This document shows positions 33,461 through 44,328 of a stretch of DNA of 64,000 nucleotides, piece after piece. Each line of letters begins with the position of its first letter. Position 1 is the first letter of the stretch. The notes under the pieces are model-generated. The model ran no database searches. It was not told where the DNA came from and saw only the letters and a program-made list of their open reading frames with translations. Source of the stretch: an uncultured Cryomorphaceae bacterium (GTDB lineage Bacteria; Bacteroidota; Bacteroidia; Flavobacteriales; Schleiferiaceae); NCBI GenBank assembly GCA_937120475.1, contig CAKZJV010000007.1, forward strand, positions 248,001 through 312,000, read 5' to 3'. The translations under genes and the position numbers were made by a program.

Positions 33461-33485
33461 AAAGCCCCGGAACTTCCGGGGCTTT
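33461..33485 (+). terminator. Terminator of the surface-protein gene
   Basis: AAAGCCCCGGAA (33461-33472) and TTCCGGGGCTTT (33474-33485) are a perfect 12-bp inverted repeat, with further T at 33488-33490. The symmetric A/T flanks allow function in both directions. Confidence 0.85.
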
Positions 33486-33526
33486 GCTTTATACGGCACT
33501 ATGCTGCTATACTCAGATAATCTTAG

Positions 33527-33534
33527 TATTTTTG
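33527..33534 (+). promoter_or_regulatory. -7 box for guaB
   Basis: TATTTTTG, exact TAnnTTTG, followed by GCG. Start near 33541, leader about 26 nt to the ATG at 33567. Confidence 0.5.
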
Positions 33535-33566
33535 CGTGCAATTTTTAAACAAAATTGCTTTCTCCT

Positions 33567-35042
33567 ATGCCATTGAGTTCTGATAAAGTATTGGGTGAAG
33601 CACTCACCTACGATGATGTGCTTCTCGTACCTGCCTATTCTGAAGTTTTACCACGTGATGTGGACCTTACCACTCAATTTACCAGAAATATCAGCCTGAA
33701 ATCACCAATAGTTTCGGCTGCTATGGACACCGTTACCGAATCAGGGCTAGCCATTGCCATTGCCCAGGATGGGGGAATAGGTGTTTTACATAAAAACATG
33801 AGTATTGAGCAGCAAGCCGTTGAAGTGAGAAACGTAAAGAGGGCGGAAAGTGGAATGATACTGGACCCCGTAACCTTGCCGGAAAATGCTTTGGTGGCCG
33901 ATGCCAAAAAGATGATGGCTGATTTTAAAATCGGAGGAATTCCCATAGTAAATGGAGATAAAAAACTGATTGGTATCATCACCAACCGTGATCTTCGGTT
34001 TGAGAAAAACGATGACCGTCCCTTAAGTGAAATAATGACTAAAGAGGGTCTTATCACCACGCACCCCAATACTTCACTTCAGGAAGCAGAAGTAATTCTT
34101 CAAAATCATAAGATTGAAAAGTTACCGGTGGTAACCAAAGGCAATGAGTTGATCGGTTTAATCACCTATCGCGATATTACCAAACTGAAGATAAAACCCA
34201 ATGCTTGTAAGGACTCTTATGGAAGGCTGCGGGTAGCTGCTGCCGTAGGGGTAACCGGAGATATTCTGGAACGGGTAACCGCCCTGGTTGAATCCAATGT
34301 GGATGCCATTATAATAGATACAGCCCATGGGCACACCAGGGGAGTGGTAGATGCCCTAAAAAGGGTAAAAGGTAAATTTCCTGAACTGGATGTGGTAGTG
34401 GGCAATATTGCCACTGCCGAAGCCGGTAAGTACTTGGCTGATGCAGGTGCCGATGCGGTGAAAGTAGGTATCGGACCCGGTTCTATTTGTACTACCCGTG
34501 TGGTAGCCGGTGTAGGCGTACCACAGCTTTCGGCAATTATGGAAGTGGCCAAGGGCATAGAAGGTTCTGGAGTACCCTTGGTTGCCGATGGAGGCATTCG
34601 GTTTACGGGTGACATTGTAAAGGCCATCGCAGCCGGAGCAGATAGTGTGATGCTGGGGTCATTATTAGCCGGAACCAGGGAAGCGCCCGGTGAAACCATT
34701 ATTTATGAGGGACGTAAGTATAAGACCTATCGTGGAATGGGCTCCATAGAAGCCATGCAAAGCGGTTCCAAAGATCGTTACTTCCAGGATGTTGAAGATG
34801 ATATTAAAAAGCTCGTTCCGGAAGGTATTGTGGGACGGGTAGCCTATAAAGGGGAGGTAAGTGAAGTGATGTACCAGTTTATAGGAGGCCTAAGAGCCGG
34901 AATGGGTTATTGCGGTGCTCCTGATATCAAATCTCTGCAGAAAAATGCTAAGTTTACCCGCATTACTGCGGCCGGTGTACACGAGAGCCACCCTCATGAC
35001 GTTCACATTACCCGGGAAGCTCCCAACTACAGTCGCCAGTAA
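33567..35042 (+). CDS. guaB: Inosine-5'-monophosphate dehydrogenase
   Basis: Oxidises IMP to XMP, the committed step of GMP synthesis. 491 residues: [20 protein letters not shown] at the N-terminus, two CBS domains (about 95-210, with [17 protein letters not shown] and [16 protein letters not shown]), then the catalytic barrel with [23 protein letters not shown] (catalytic Cys about 306), the IMP phosphate loop [19 protein letters not shown], and the flap region [14 protein letters not shown] 4 codons upstream keeps the frame open but the ATG at 33567 gives the standard start and sits properly behind the promoter. Confidence 0.97.
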   Translation: MPLSSDKVLGEALTYDDVLLVPAYSEVLPRDVDLTTQFTRNISLKSPIVSAAMDTVTESGLAIAIAQDGGIGVLHKNMSIEQQAVEVRNVKRAESGMILDPVTLPENALVADAKKMMADFKIGGIPIVNGDKKLIGIITNRDLRFEKNDDRPLSEIMTKEGLITTHPNTSLQEAEVILQNHKIEKLPVVTKGNELIGLITYRDITKLKIKPNACKDSYGRLRVAAAVGVTGDILERVTALVESNVDAIIIDTAHGHTRGVVDALKRVKGKFPELDVVVGNIATAEAGKYLADAGADAVKVGIGPGSICTTRVVAGVGVPQLSAIMEVAKGIEGSGVPLVADGGIRFTGDIVKAIAAGADSVMLGSLLAGTREAPGETIIYEGRKYKTYRGMGSIEAMQSGSKDRYFQDVEDDIKKLVPEGIVGRVAYKGEVSEVMYQFIGGLRAGMGYCGAPDIKSLQKNAKFTRITAAGVHESHPHDVHITREAPNYSRQ

Positions 35043-35101
35043 TTTTGACCCTATAACAAGTTTGAAATAATTTCAAAAAACCTGAAAAACAAAGCTTTGG
35101 A

Positions 35102-37099
35102 ATGCGTAATCTTAAACTAATACTTCTTTCGTTTTGTGCTTTTCAATTAACAGCACAAGAGTCGGTTGATCTGAACTCTACCAATTCCGAATTAAACGAT
35201 AAGGTACTCTTTTCAGTAGAAGGCGATGTGGTAACGGCCGGGGAGTACATAGCGGTTTACAACAAAAATCGAAACCTGGGAGAGGATATAGACCCTAAAA
35301 CCCCTCGGGAATACCTCGATTTGTATGTGAATTTTAAACTGAAGGTTCACGATGCCAAAGAAAAAGGTATGGATACCAATGAAGCGTTTTTGCAGGAGTA
35401 CAACTCCTATCGTGCGCAGTTGGCCAAACCCTACCTTTCTGATCGTGATGTTACTGAAGAGTTGATACAGGAAGCCTATAGCCGCATGCAGTACGATGTA
35501 AGGGCCTCCCATATTATGAAATCGGTGTCGCCCGAGGCCGATGAAGAAGAGATCGAGGCGGCCCGGAAGGAAGTATTGGACATCCGCAAAAAGATTGTAA
35601 CCCAGGGAGCGGACTTTGCTTCCATGGCGGAAAAGCACTCTGACGATACCTATTCAGCCCAGAGAGGTGGAGACCTGGGCTATTTTACCGCTTTCAGTAT
35701 GGTTTATCCCTTCGAGTCAGCCGTGTATCAACTTAAAGAGGGTGAAATATCAGAGCCCGTTCGTACCAAGTTCGGTTGGCACATTGTAATGAAAACCGAT
35801 CAGCGTCCCGCACGTGGTACCATCAGGGTAGCCCACATTATGATTGTTGACAATGAACAAACCGCCCTGAAAGAAAGAGAAAGTGCCGAAAAAAAGATCA
35901 ACGAAATTTACGGACAATTACAAGCGGGAGCTGATTTTGCTGAAATGGCACGCATTTACAGCGATGATAAAAATACTTCAGGCCGGGGCGGTGAGTTACA
36001 GGAATTCGGAATCAATAAAATGTTTCCGGTATTTGAAGAAAAGGCCTTTGCGCTCGAAAATGCAGGAGAATATACGGAGCCCTTTAAAACACCCATTGGA
36101 TGGCACATTGTAAAATTGATAGAGAAAAACGGAGTGCCCCCGTTTTCGGAAATCAATAACCAGGTAAAAGCCAGCGTAGAACGCGATTCGCGTTCTCAAC
36201 AGAGTTATGAGAGCATCATCAAACGATTAAAATTGGAATATAACTATAAGGAATATCCTAAGGTGCGCAAAATGGCTTTCGATCAGGTGGATGAGTCTTT
36301 TCTTAACCGCAAATATTCGGCTGCTCAAGTGAATAATGAGGACAAGGTACTCCTTGAATTTGCTGATGTACAATATACGGTGGGTGATTTTTTGACTTAC
36401 CTGGAGAATAATCAACCTCGTAATGCCAATAATTCCAAACTCATCATTCAATTGAGGAAATCGTACGAACAGTTCAGTGAGTCAAGACTTATCGATTATG
36501 AAAAAGAGCATTTAGAGGAAAAATACCCGGAATTCCGCATGCTGGCCCGTGAATATTACGAAGGCATCTTACTTTTTGACCTCACTGAAAAAAAGGTTTG
36601 GAAAAAATCTGTTTCTGACACAAGTGGCCTCAAAGCTTTCTATGAGGAAAACAAATCGAACTACCGCTGGGATACACGTTATGATGTGGTAATGGTAGAT
36701 GCGGCTTCTGAAAAGCAGGCGAAAAAGGCCGGAAAAATGTTGAAAAAAGGCAAGAGCATTGAGGAAGTGGAGCAGGAACTCAATGCTGATTCTAAGCTAA
36801 ACCTGCAAATAGAGAAAGGGTTGTTTGAAAAAGGCAGAAAGGAAGAACTGAAGAACGCAGAGTTGAAGAAAGGGCTTAATGATATTGTGGAAAAAGGAGA
36901 TCGCTACCATTTCGTGTATGTTCGGGAAATTCAACCACCCCGCCCTAAAACCCTTGAGGAAGCCCGTGGTGTAGTAATCAGTGATTACCAAAATTACCTG
37001 GAGAAGCAATGGATCGAGGATTTGAAAAAACAGTATTCTGTAAAAATGAACCCTGAGGTTTTAACTCGGGTAATAGAGGTTCTTGAGGAAGAAGGATAA
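35102..37099 (+). CDS. Periplasmic parvulin-type peptidyl-prolyl isomerase, two rotamase domains
   Basis: 665 residues. Signal peptide MRNLKLILLSFCAFQLTAQ, an N-terminal chaperone-like helical part (20-120), then two parvulin domains: about 125-235 (VRASHIMKSV ... DFASMAEKHSDDTYSAQRGGDLGYF ... FGWHIVMKTD) and 238-345 (IRVAHIMIVD ... DFAEMARIYSDDKNTSGRGGEL ... IGWHIVKLIE). The C-terminal 300 residues are charged and helical. Likely chaperones outer-membrane or T9SS proteins in the periplasm. First of three folding-factor genes in a row (to 39309). Confidence 0.9.
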   Translation: MRNLKLILLSFCAFQLTAQESVDLNSTNSELNDKVLFSVEGDVVTAGEYIAVYNKNRNLGEDIDPKTPREYLDLYVNFKLKVHDAKEKGMDTNEAFLQEYNSYRAQLAKPYLSDRDVTEELIQEAYSRMQYDVRASHIMKSVSPEADEEEIEAARKEVLDIRKKIVTQGADFASMAEKHSDDTYSAQRGGDLGYFTAFSMVYPFESAVYQLKEGEISEPVRTKFGWHIVMKTDQRPARGTIRVAHIMIVDNEQTALKERESAEKKINEIYGQLQAGADFAEMARIYSDDKNTSGRGGELQEFGINKMFPVFEEKAFALENAGEYTEPFKTPIGWHIVKLIEKNGVPPFSEINNQVKASVERDSRSQQSYESIIKRLKLEYNYKEYPKVRKMAFDQVDESFLNRKYSAAQVNNEDKVLLEFADVQYTVGDFLTYLENNQPRNANNSKLIIQLRKSYEQFSESRLIDYEKEHLEEKYPEFRMLAREYYEGILLFDLTEKKVWKKSVSDTSGLKAFYEENKSNYRWDTRYDVVMVDAASEKQAKKAGKMLKKGKSIEEVEQELNADSKLNLQIEKGLFEKGRKEELKNAELKKGLNDIVEKGDRYHFVYVREIQPPRPKTLEEARGVVISDYQNYLEKQWIEDLKKQYSVKMNPEVLTRVIEVLEEEG

Positions 37100-37955
37100 A
37101 CTCATACGGCTTATTTGTGCAGGGTTCTGCAGCCTGGTTTTCATTACGGGTTGTGACTGGCTGGTTTCCAGTGAAACAGACCAGGGAAAGCCCATAGCCC
37201 GGGTATATGACCGTTATTTGTACGAGGAAGAGATCAGACAATTAATGCCCCCATCCCTTGATACGAATGATAGTCTTGCCTTTATCCAGAATTACATCAG
37301 CGTTTGGGCTAAAGATCAACTGATGCTGTACAAAGCCGAATTCAACCTTACCGAACAACAAAAAGATTTTGAGAAGCAGATTGAAGATTACCGGAAGGAC
37401 CTTTTGAAATTTGCCTACCAACAGGAGTACGTACGCCAAAACCTGGATACTAATATTTCCGATGCGGCTATTGAGGAATACTACGCTGAAAATGGCTCTA
37501 ACTTTGAGTTAAAGGAAAATATACTGAAAGCCCGGTATCTGATTATTCCCCGTGAGGCCCCTAAAATTAATAAGGCCAGGGAGTGGTTTCGCTCCGCCCA
37601 GTCGGATGACCGCAAAGAACTAAAGGAATACGCCCTTAAATACGCAACCGAATTTGCATTGGAAGATACCTCATGGGTAAGCTTTGATATTATGGCGGGT
37701 AAGTTTCCTATTGAAACCTACAATCAAAGTGAATTTTTAGCGGAAAATAAGTTTGTGGAGTTAAGCAGGGGCGACAAAGTATATTTGCTGGAGATAGTGA
37801 GCTATAAAATAAAAGAAGGGCGTTCTCCGCTTACCTACGTTAAGGAAGTGATACGTAATATTTTGATTAACCAGCGAAAGTTGGAGTTAATTTCAAACCT
37901 GGAGAAGAATTTGTTAGATAATGCCCTCGAAAAAAAGGAATTTGAAACCTATTGA
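37083..37955 (+). CDS. Lipoprotein related to SurA/PpiC chaperones, no obvious rotamase domain
   Basis: 290 residues. The N-terminus RKKDKLIRLICAGFCSLVFITGCDW is a lipoprotein signal with Cys about 24. The mature part has a SurA-like opening, ARVYDRYLYEEEIRQLMP, and long charged helices (DFEKQIEDYRKDLLKFAYQQEYV ... AIEEYYAENGSNFELKENILKARYLIIP). The region where parvulins have their catalytic domain is short and lacks the GG-D-L-G and G-W/Y-H-I-V motifs. The start is TTG at 37083, overlapping the previous stop by 17 nt; no ATG precedes the signal peptide. Position between two parvulin genes argues for a shared pathway (inference). Confidence 0.75.
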   Translation: MRKKDKLIRLICAGFCSLVFITGCDWLVSSETDQGKPIARVYDRYLYEEEIRQLMPPSLDTNDSLAFIQNYISVWAKDQLMLYKAEFNLTEQQKDFEKQIEDYRKDLLKFAYQQEYVRQNLDTNISDAAIEEYYAENGSNFELKENILKARYLIIPREAPKINKAREWFRSAQSDDRKELKEYALKYATEFALEDTSWVSFDIMAGKFPIETYNQSEFLAENKFVELSRGDKVYLLEIVSYKIKEGRSPLTYVKEVIRNILINQRKLELISNLEKNLLDNALEKKEFETY

Positions 37956-37956
37956 A

Positions 37957-39309
37957 ATGAAAAGAGCTTTAATAGCTGCTGGCCTGTTGATATTTGGTAC
38001 TGCCAAGGCTCAGCCACAATTAGTGGATGGAGTGGTGGCCGTGGTAGGAAAGAACATTGTTCTTAAATCCAATGTAGATAACCAGTTCAAGAGCTTACAG
38101 GAGAAGGGACTTACCGACAATTCAGCTGAAAGGTGCCGGATATTTGAAGACCTCTTGTTTGAGAAATTGCTGCTGCACCAGGCTGACATAGACAGTATCT
38201 TTGTATCCCCCGAGGAGGTGGACCTGGCCATTGACCGCAGGCTCAATAGCTTCATTCAGCAAATCGGCAGTAAGCAGCGACTGGAGCAATATTATAAAAA
38301 GTCAGTGGTGGAGATCAAAGAGGAGATGCAACCCTTTGTGGAAGACCAAATGATTGCACAAAAAATGCTGAGGGAGGTTACCAAAGACATTGAGATTACC
38401 CCAACCGAGGTTCGCAGTTTCTACAAGTCATTACCGGAAGACAGCTTACCATTGATTAATTCACAGGTGGAGTACGCTCAAATTATTAAATACCCCGAGG
38501 TAAGCCCGGAAGCCAAGCAGGAAGCCATTGATCGTTTGAACGACCTGCGCCAACGTATCGAGGATGGTTCCTCTTTCAGTACAATGGCCGTTCTTTATTC
38601 AGAAGATCCCGGTTCAGCAAAAAATGGAGGTGAATATACCGGCATTAAACGGGGGCAATTTGTAAAAGAGTTTGAAGCGGTAGCTTTTAACCTTAAAGTA
38701 GGAGAGATTTCAGAACCCTTTCGTACTGAATACGGCTACCATATAGTGCAACTGCAAAAGCGCAGGGGAGAAGAGTTGGATTTAAGGCACATACTCATCA
38801 AGCCCAAAATATCACAGGAAAATCTACAGAAAGCCCGTGAGTTTTTAGACAGCGTAAGAACACTGATTATTGACAAGAAGGTAAGCTTCATCGAAGCAGC
38901 CGAAAAGTTTTCGGAAGATGAAAACTCCAAGCTCAACGGTGGAATGGTGATGAACCCCCAAACCTCGGATACCCGCTGGGAAACCGGGCAACTGGATAAA
39001 GGAATTTTTTATACCGTGGATAAGCTGGAAGTAGGCAGGGTTTCTGAACCCAGTCTTTTCCGTACACCGGATGAGAAGGAAGGCTTCCGCCTTATTAAAC
39101 TACTCAACAAGACCGAGCCTCACCGTGCAGACCTTAAAACCGATTACCAGATTATACAAAATGTAGCCCGCCAGCAAAAAGAAAGTGATGCGATACAAAA
39201 GTGGATCGATGAAAAGCTGAAGACCACTTACGTACGGGTTAATAACGAATATTTCAATTGTGAGTTTCAGCGCAATTGGATCAAAAGATCTTCCCAATAT
39301 GTCGAATAA
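37957..39309 (+). CDS. surA: SurA-like periplasmic peptidyl-prolyl isomerase
   Basis: 450 residues. Signal peptide MKRALIAAGLLIFGTAKAQ, SurA N-domain (VDGVVAVVGKNIVLKSNVDNQF ... EDLLFEKLLLHQADID), then two parvulin domains: about 165-265 (VEYAQIIKYP ... LYSEDPGSAKNGGEYTGI ... YGYHIVQLQK) and 272-385 (LRHILIKPK ... FSEDENSKLNGGMV). Length and order match SurA (about 430 aa), the main outer-membrane-protein chaperone. The frame begins 12 codons upstream, but the ATG at 37957, 1 nt after the preceding stop, starts the signal peptide. Overlaps the MoxR gene by 11 nt. Confidence 0.92.
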   Translation: MKRALIAAGLLIFGTAKAQPQLVDGVVAVVGKNIVLKSNVDNQFKSLQEKGLTDNSAERCRIFEDLLFEKLLLHQADIDSIFVSPEEVDLAIDRRLNSFIQQIGSKQRLEQYYKKSVVEIKEEMQPFVEDQMIAQKMLREVTKDIEITPTEVRSFYKSLPEDSLPLINSQVEYAQIIKYPEVSPEAKQEAIDRLNDLRQRIEDGSSFSTMAVLYSEDPGSAKNGGEYTGIKRGQFVKEFEAVAFNLKVGEISEPFRTEYGYHIVQLQKRRGEELDLRHILIKPKISQENLQKAREFLDSVRTLIIDKKVSFIEAAEKFSEDENSKLNGGMVMNPQTSDTRWETGQLDKGIFYTVDKLEVGRVSEPSLFRTPDEKEGFRLIKLLNKTEPHRADLKTDYQIIQNVARQQKESDAIQKWIDEKLKTTYVRVNNEYFNCEFQRNWIKRSSQYVE

Positions 39310-40261
39310 TGACGATGTGCAGGCCATCAAAGACCTGGGTGATAAATACCGGATTCTCAAACAGGAAATCGGAAAAGTAATAGTAGGTCAGGAAAAAGTA
39401 GTGGATCTGCTGATTCTGTCTATTTTTTGTAAAGGTCACTCACTGTTGGTGGGAGTACCGGGCTTGGCCAAAACACTTTTGGTTAATACTACGGCAAAAG
39501 CGCTGGGATTAAGCTTTAACCGTATCCAGTTTACGCCCGACCTTATGCCTTCGGATATTATAGGTTCTGAAATTCTGGATGAAAGCCGCAATTTTAAATT
39601 TATAAAAGGTCCTCTCTTTGCCAACATTATTCTGGCGGATGAGATCAACCGTACCCCTCCCAAAACTCAATCGGCTCTATTGGAAGCCATGCAGGAAAAA
39701 TCGGTTACCGCAGCCGGTAACACCTACCGCATGCAGGAACCTTTCTTTGTATTGGCTACTCAAAACCCCATTGAACAAGAGGGAACCTATCCCTTGCCCG
39801 AAGCCCAGTTAGACCGCTTTATGTTCAATATTGAAGTAGGTTATCCCAGTTTTGAGGAAGAGCTGCAGATAGTAAAAAGTACCACCGGAAACTTTGAGGG
39901 AGAGATATCAAAGGTCCTAACCTCTGAGGAGATCATCGGTTTCCAGCAGTTGATTCGTAAAATCCCGGTGAGTGATACCGTATATGAATATGCCGTATCC
40001 CTGGCCAGTGCTACACGGCCGGAAAGCGACCGTGCCAAGAGCATCACCAAGGAATATATTGCCTGGGGAGCAGGCCCCCGGGCTTCGCAATACCTCATAC
40101 TCGGAGCAAAGGCCCACGCAGCACTGCGAGGTAAGTATTCGCCCGACAGTGAAGATGTTTTTGCCGTAGCGGAGCCTATACTTCGCCATCGTATTGTTAA
40201 AAACTACAAAGCCGAGGCTGAAGGAGTCAAAATAGAAGAGATTATCAAGGAGTTGGTTTAG
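39299..40261 (+). CDS. MoxR-family AAA+ ATPase
   Basis: 320 residues. Members act as chaperone-like ATPases, usually with VWA-domain proteins. Visible: the MoxR N-terminal helix GKVIVGQEKVVDLLILS, Walker A VGVPGLAKTLL, the LMPSDIIGSE loop, Walker B ILADEINRTPPKTQSALLEAMQE, sensor 1 FVLATQNPIEQEGTYPLPEAQLDRF, and the C-terminal GAGPRASQYLILGAKAHAAL. The ORF extends 13 codons upstream but the family start is MSNNDDVQAI. It overlaps surA by 11 nt. The usual partner genes (DUF58, VWA/BatA-E) are not adjacent; pyrG follows with its own promoter. Confidence 0.92.
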   Translation: MSNNDDVQAIKDLGDKYRILKQEIGKVIVGQEKVVDLLILSIFCKGHSLLVGVPGLAKTLLVNTTAKALGLSFNRIQFTPDLMPSDIIGSEILDESRNFKFIKGPLFANIILADEINRTPPKTQSALLEAMQEKSVTAAGNTYRMQEPFFVLATQNPIEQEGTYPLPEAQLDRFMFNIEVGYPSFEEELQIVKSTTGNFEGEISKVLTSEEIIGFQQLIRKIPVSDTVYEYAVSLASATRPESDRAKSITKEYIAWGAGPRASQYLILGAKAHAALRGKYSPDSEDVFAVAEPILRHRIVKNYKAEAEGVKIEEIIKELV

Positions 40262-41950
<1,689 letters not shown>

Positions 41951-41958
41951 ATCATTCT

Positions 41959-43782
41959 ATGAAAGACGGAAAAATAGATATCAACACCATCATTGGTTTT
42001 TTACTAATCGGTGGTATTCTGCTTTATTTTGGATATTTCAGTCAACCGGAAACCCCACCGCAGGAAGAAAACCCCAAGGCAGATTCCACCGAAGTGGTGG
42101 AGCAAACCCGGGAATTACAGGAGGTAGATACCGTAATTCCGGTTCTGGAAGAAGATAGCTTACAGCAACCCACATCTTACGGGCCTTTCGGTGAAGCTTC
42201 CAACCCCAAAGCCACCGAAAAGCGCTATACCATCGAAAATGAAATTTTGGAGGTAGTGATCTCCAGCCGCGGTGGGCAAGTGGTAGAAGCCCGTCTTAAA
42301 AACTATCAAACCTGGGATTCATTGCCGCTTTACCTTATCCGTGAGAATGCCAGTTTCAATTTCCTGCTACGAGGTACAGAAAAGGATTTTAACACGGCTG
42401 ATCTCAACTTTAGCGGAGTGCAGAAAAGCGATAGCGAGTTGAGCATGCGCATTCAAACCGAAAGCGGAGGTAGCCTGGAATATCAATATCGACTGGAGCC
42501 GGATAACTATATGTTGCAGTGGGATATTGTTTCTAAATCTATGGACAGCTACCTGGCAGATACCGAAGTATTGAGCTGGGACATGAAAACCCTGCGCCAT
42601 GAAAAAAACCTGGAGAACGAGCGCAACAGCACCCAAATGGAATACCGCTTTGCCAATGAGGATGATGTGGACGAACTTTCAGCTTCAGGAGAGGATTTGG
42701 AAGAAGAGCAGAACCTTAGTTGGGTAGCTTACAAACAACAGTTTTTTTCAACCATACTTTGGAATAAACAGGGGCAATTTGAAAAGGCTGAATTACGCTC
42801 GGTTTCGTTGGAAAATGAGGAGGATTATACCAAAGTTCTCTCCTCCCGTTTGAACTTTACCAAGGTGGGTGGCAATATAACCATGCCGCTGGGGCTTTAT
42901 TTAGGGCCCAATAAATACGAAGTACTCAAGGCTTACGATCAGGATTTCGATAAACTCATTCCGTTGGGATGGGGCATTCTCGGCTGGATCAACCGGGGCA
43001 TAGTGATCAATATTTTCAACTGGTTGGAGGATTATGGTTTGAATTACGGTTTGATCATTCTGATCATTGCGCTTATCATCAAACTCATCTTGTTCCCCCT
43101 CACTTATACTTCCTACCGCTCCATGGCCAAAATGCGGGTGCTGAAACCTGAGATTGACGAGCTCAATGAGAAGTATAAGGACAAGGACCCTATGAAAAAG
43201 CAGCAAGCCACCATGCAGCTGTACCAAAAAGCGGGGGTTAACCCGTTAGGGGGTTGCATACCGGTATTGCTGCAGTTTCCCATTTTAATTGCCCTGTTCC
43301 GTTTTTTCCCCTCTTCCATAGAGTTACGCCAGCAACCCTTTCTTTGGGCCAGTGACCTCTCTACTTACGATTCAGTATGGGACCTTCCCTTTAACATACC
43401 TTTTTATGGGGACCACGTAAGCCTGTTCACTCTTTTGATGACGGTATCTACGCTTATATATACCTATATGAACCAGCAGCTTACCGGCCAAAATCAACAA
43501 TATCCCCAGTTGAAGTACATGGTTTACCTGATGCCAGTTGTTTTCCTGGGAGTGTTCAATAACTACGCGGCCGGTTTGAGTTATTACTATTTTGTGGCCA
43601 ACATGATCACCTTTGGCCAGCAGTTTGCCATCCGCTCTTTTATTGATGAGGATAAAATTCATGCAAAGATGCAGGAGAAGAAAAAACAACCGACCAAGGA
43701 AAATCGTTTTATGCGCAGGATGCGTGAGTTACAGGAGCAGCAGGAACAACAAAGCCGTAAGAGCCGGAGAAACAATAAATAG
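41959..43782 (+). CDS. yidC: Membrane protein insertase YidC
   Basis: Inserts and folds inner-membrane proteins, alone or with SecYEG. 607 residues: N-terminal helix INTIIGFLLIGGILLYFGYF (8-27), large periplasmic domain (about 75-350), then the conserved 60KD core with five helices: YGLIILIIALIIKLILFPLTYTSYRSMAKM, a cytoplasmic hairpin with KDPMKKQQATMQLYQKAGVNPLGGCIPVLLQFPI, later MVYLMPVVFLGVFNNYAAGLSYYYF. The conserved arginine of the hydrophilic groove lies in TYTSYRSM. The C-terminal tail is very basic, as expected for ribosome contact. Confidence 0.96.
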   Translation: MKDGKIDINTIIGFLLIGGILLYFGYFSQPETPPQEENPKADSTEVVEQTRELQEVDTVIPVLEEDSLQQPTSYGPFGEASNPKATEKRYTIENEILEVVISSRGGQVVEARLKNYQTWDSLPLYLIRENASFNFLLRGTEKDFNTADLNFSGVQKSDSELSMRIQTESGGSLEYQYRLEPDNYMLQWDIVSKSMDSYLADTEVLSWDMKTLRHEKNLENERNSTQMEYRFANEDDVDELSASGEDLEEEQNLSWVAYKQQFFSTILWNKQGQFEKAELRSVSLENEEDYTKVLSSRLNFTKVGGNITMPLGLYLGPNKYEVLKAYDQDFDKLIPLGWGILGWINRGIVINIFNWLEDYGLNYGLIILIIALIIKLILFPLTYTSYRSMAKMRVLKPEIDELNEKYKDKDPMKKQQATMQLYQKAGVNPLGGCIPVLLQFPILIALFRFFPSSIELRQQPFLWASDLSTYDSVWDLPFNIPFYGDHVSLFTLLMTVSTLIYTYMNQQLTGQNQQYPQLKYMVYLMPVVFLGVFNNYAAGLSYYYFVANMITFGQQFAIRSFIDEDKIHAKMQEKKKQPTKENRFMRRMRELQEQQEQQSRKSRRNNK

Positions 43783-43783
43783 G

Positions 43784-44248
43784 ATGCGAAAGATTTTAAT
43801 AAGCTTTGGAGCTCTTACCTTAATGACTAGTTGTGGGGCTGGTCAAGGTGCTGCTGCGCTTAAAAAGAAGAGTACGGAGTTTACCTTCGAAGTATCCACT
43901 ACACCTTGTTTTGGTACTTGCCCGGTTTACGATCTCACCATTAAGGAGAGTGGTCTGGCCGTTTACAATGGCAAAAACTTTCCTAAAACCAATGGAGAAG
44001 TATTCAAAAATCTGCCGGATGCGGAAATGGACAGCCTTAGAGAAGTACTGGCTGCCAGTAACTTTTTTGAGCTGGACAGTGTGTATGACGAGCCCACTGT
44101 TACCGATTTACCATCAACTACTATGACTCTTACCATTAATGAGAGTTCTTCCAAAACGGTGATGGGGCGTTATGAAACCCCGGAGGAGTTTGATCGCGTT
44201 AAAGCATTTATAGAGCGTTTGCGGAGAAGGAACTTTGAAAAGAAGTGA
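43784..44248 (+). CDS. DUF6438 lipoprotein
   Basis: 154 residues: lipoprotein signal MRKILISFGALTLMTSCGAG (Cys17). The mature part contains FEVSTTPCFGTCPVYDLTIKESG, where the PCFG-x-CPVY pattern with two cysteines marks DUF6438, then FFELDSVYDEPTVTDLPSTTMTL and a basic end. Function unknown. The same frame is open back to 43613 inside yidC, but that extension has no signal peptide and duplicates coding sequence. The ATG at 43784 follows the yidC stop by 1 nt. Confidence 0.82.
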   Translation: MRKILISFGALTLMTSCGAGQGAAALKKKSTEFTFEVSTTPCFGTCPVYDLTIKESGLAVYNGKNFPKTNGEVFKNLPDAEMDSLREVLAASNFFELDSVYDEPTVTDLPSTTMTLTINESSSKTVMGRYETPEEFDRVKAFIERLRRRNFEKK

Positions 44249-44269
44249 TGGTTGTATGCAAACTCAAAT

Positions 44270-44308
44270 AACTAAAAAGCCCGGCTAATTTAGCCGGGCT
44301 TTTTAGTT
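44270..44308. terminator. Bidirectional terminator between convergent genes
   Basis: AACTAAAAAGCCCGGCTAA (44270-44288) and its exact complement at 44290-44308 form a 19-bp inverted repeat around one base. With A runs and T runs on both arms it serves the DUF6438 lipoprotein gene (plus) and the Omp28-like gene (minus). Confidence 0.9.
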
Positions 44309-44328
44309 TTAGAGAATAACTCCAGCAC

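Noticed and set aside
35061-35077. TTTGAAAT-A-ATTTCAAA palindrome after guaB
   Set aside because: Fully AT-rich with a very short stem; no clear terminator geometry, and no evidence for a protein-binding site.
39260-39298. Earlier start of the MoxR gene
   Set aside because: The extra 13 codons lie within surA and do not match the MoxR family start.
43613-43783. Upstream extension of the DUF6438 gene into yidC
   Set aside because: It overlaps the conserved C-terminus of yidC out of frame, and the lipoprotein signal starts only at 43784.
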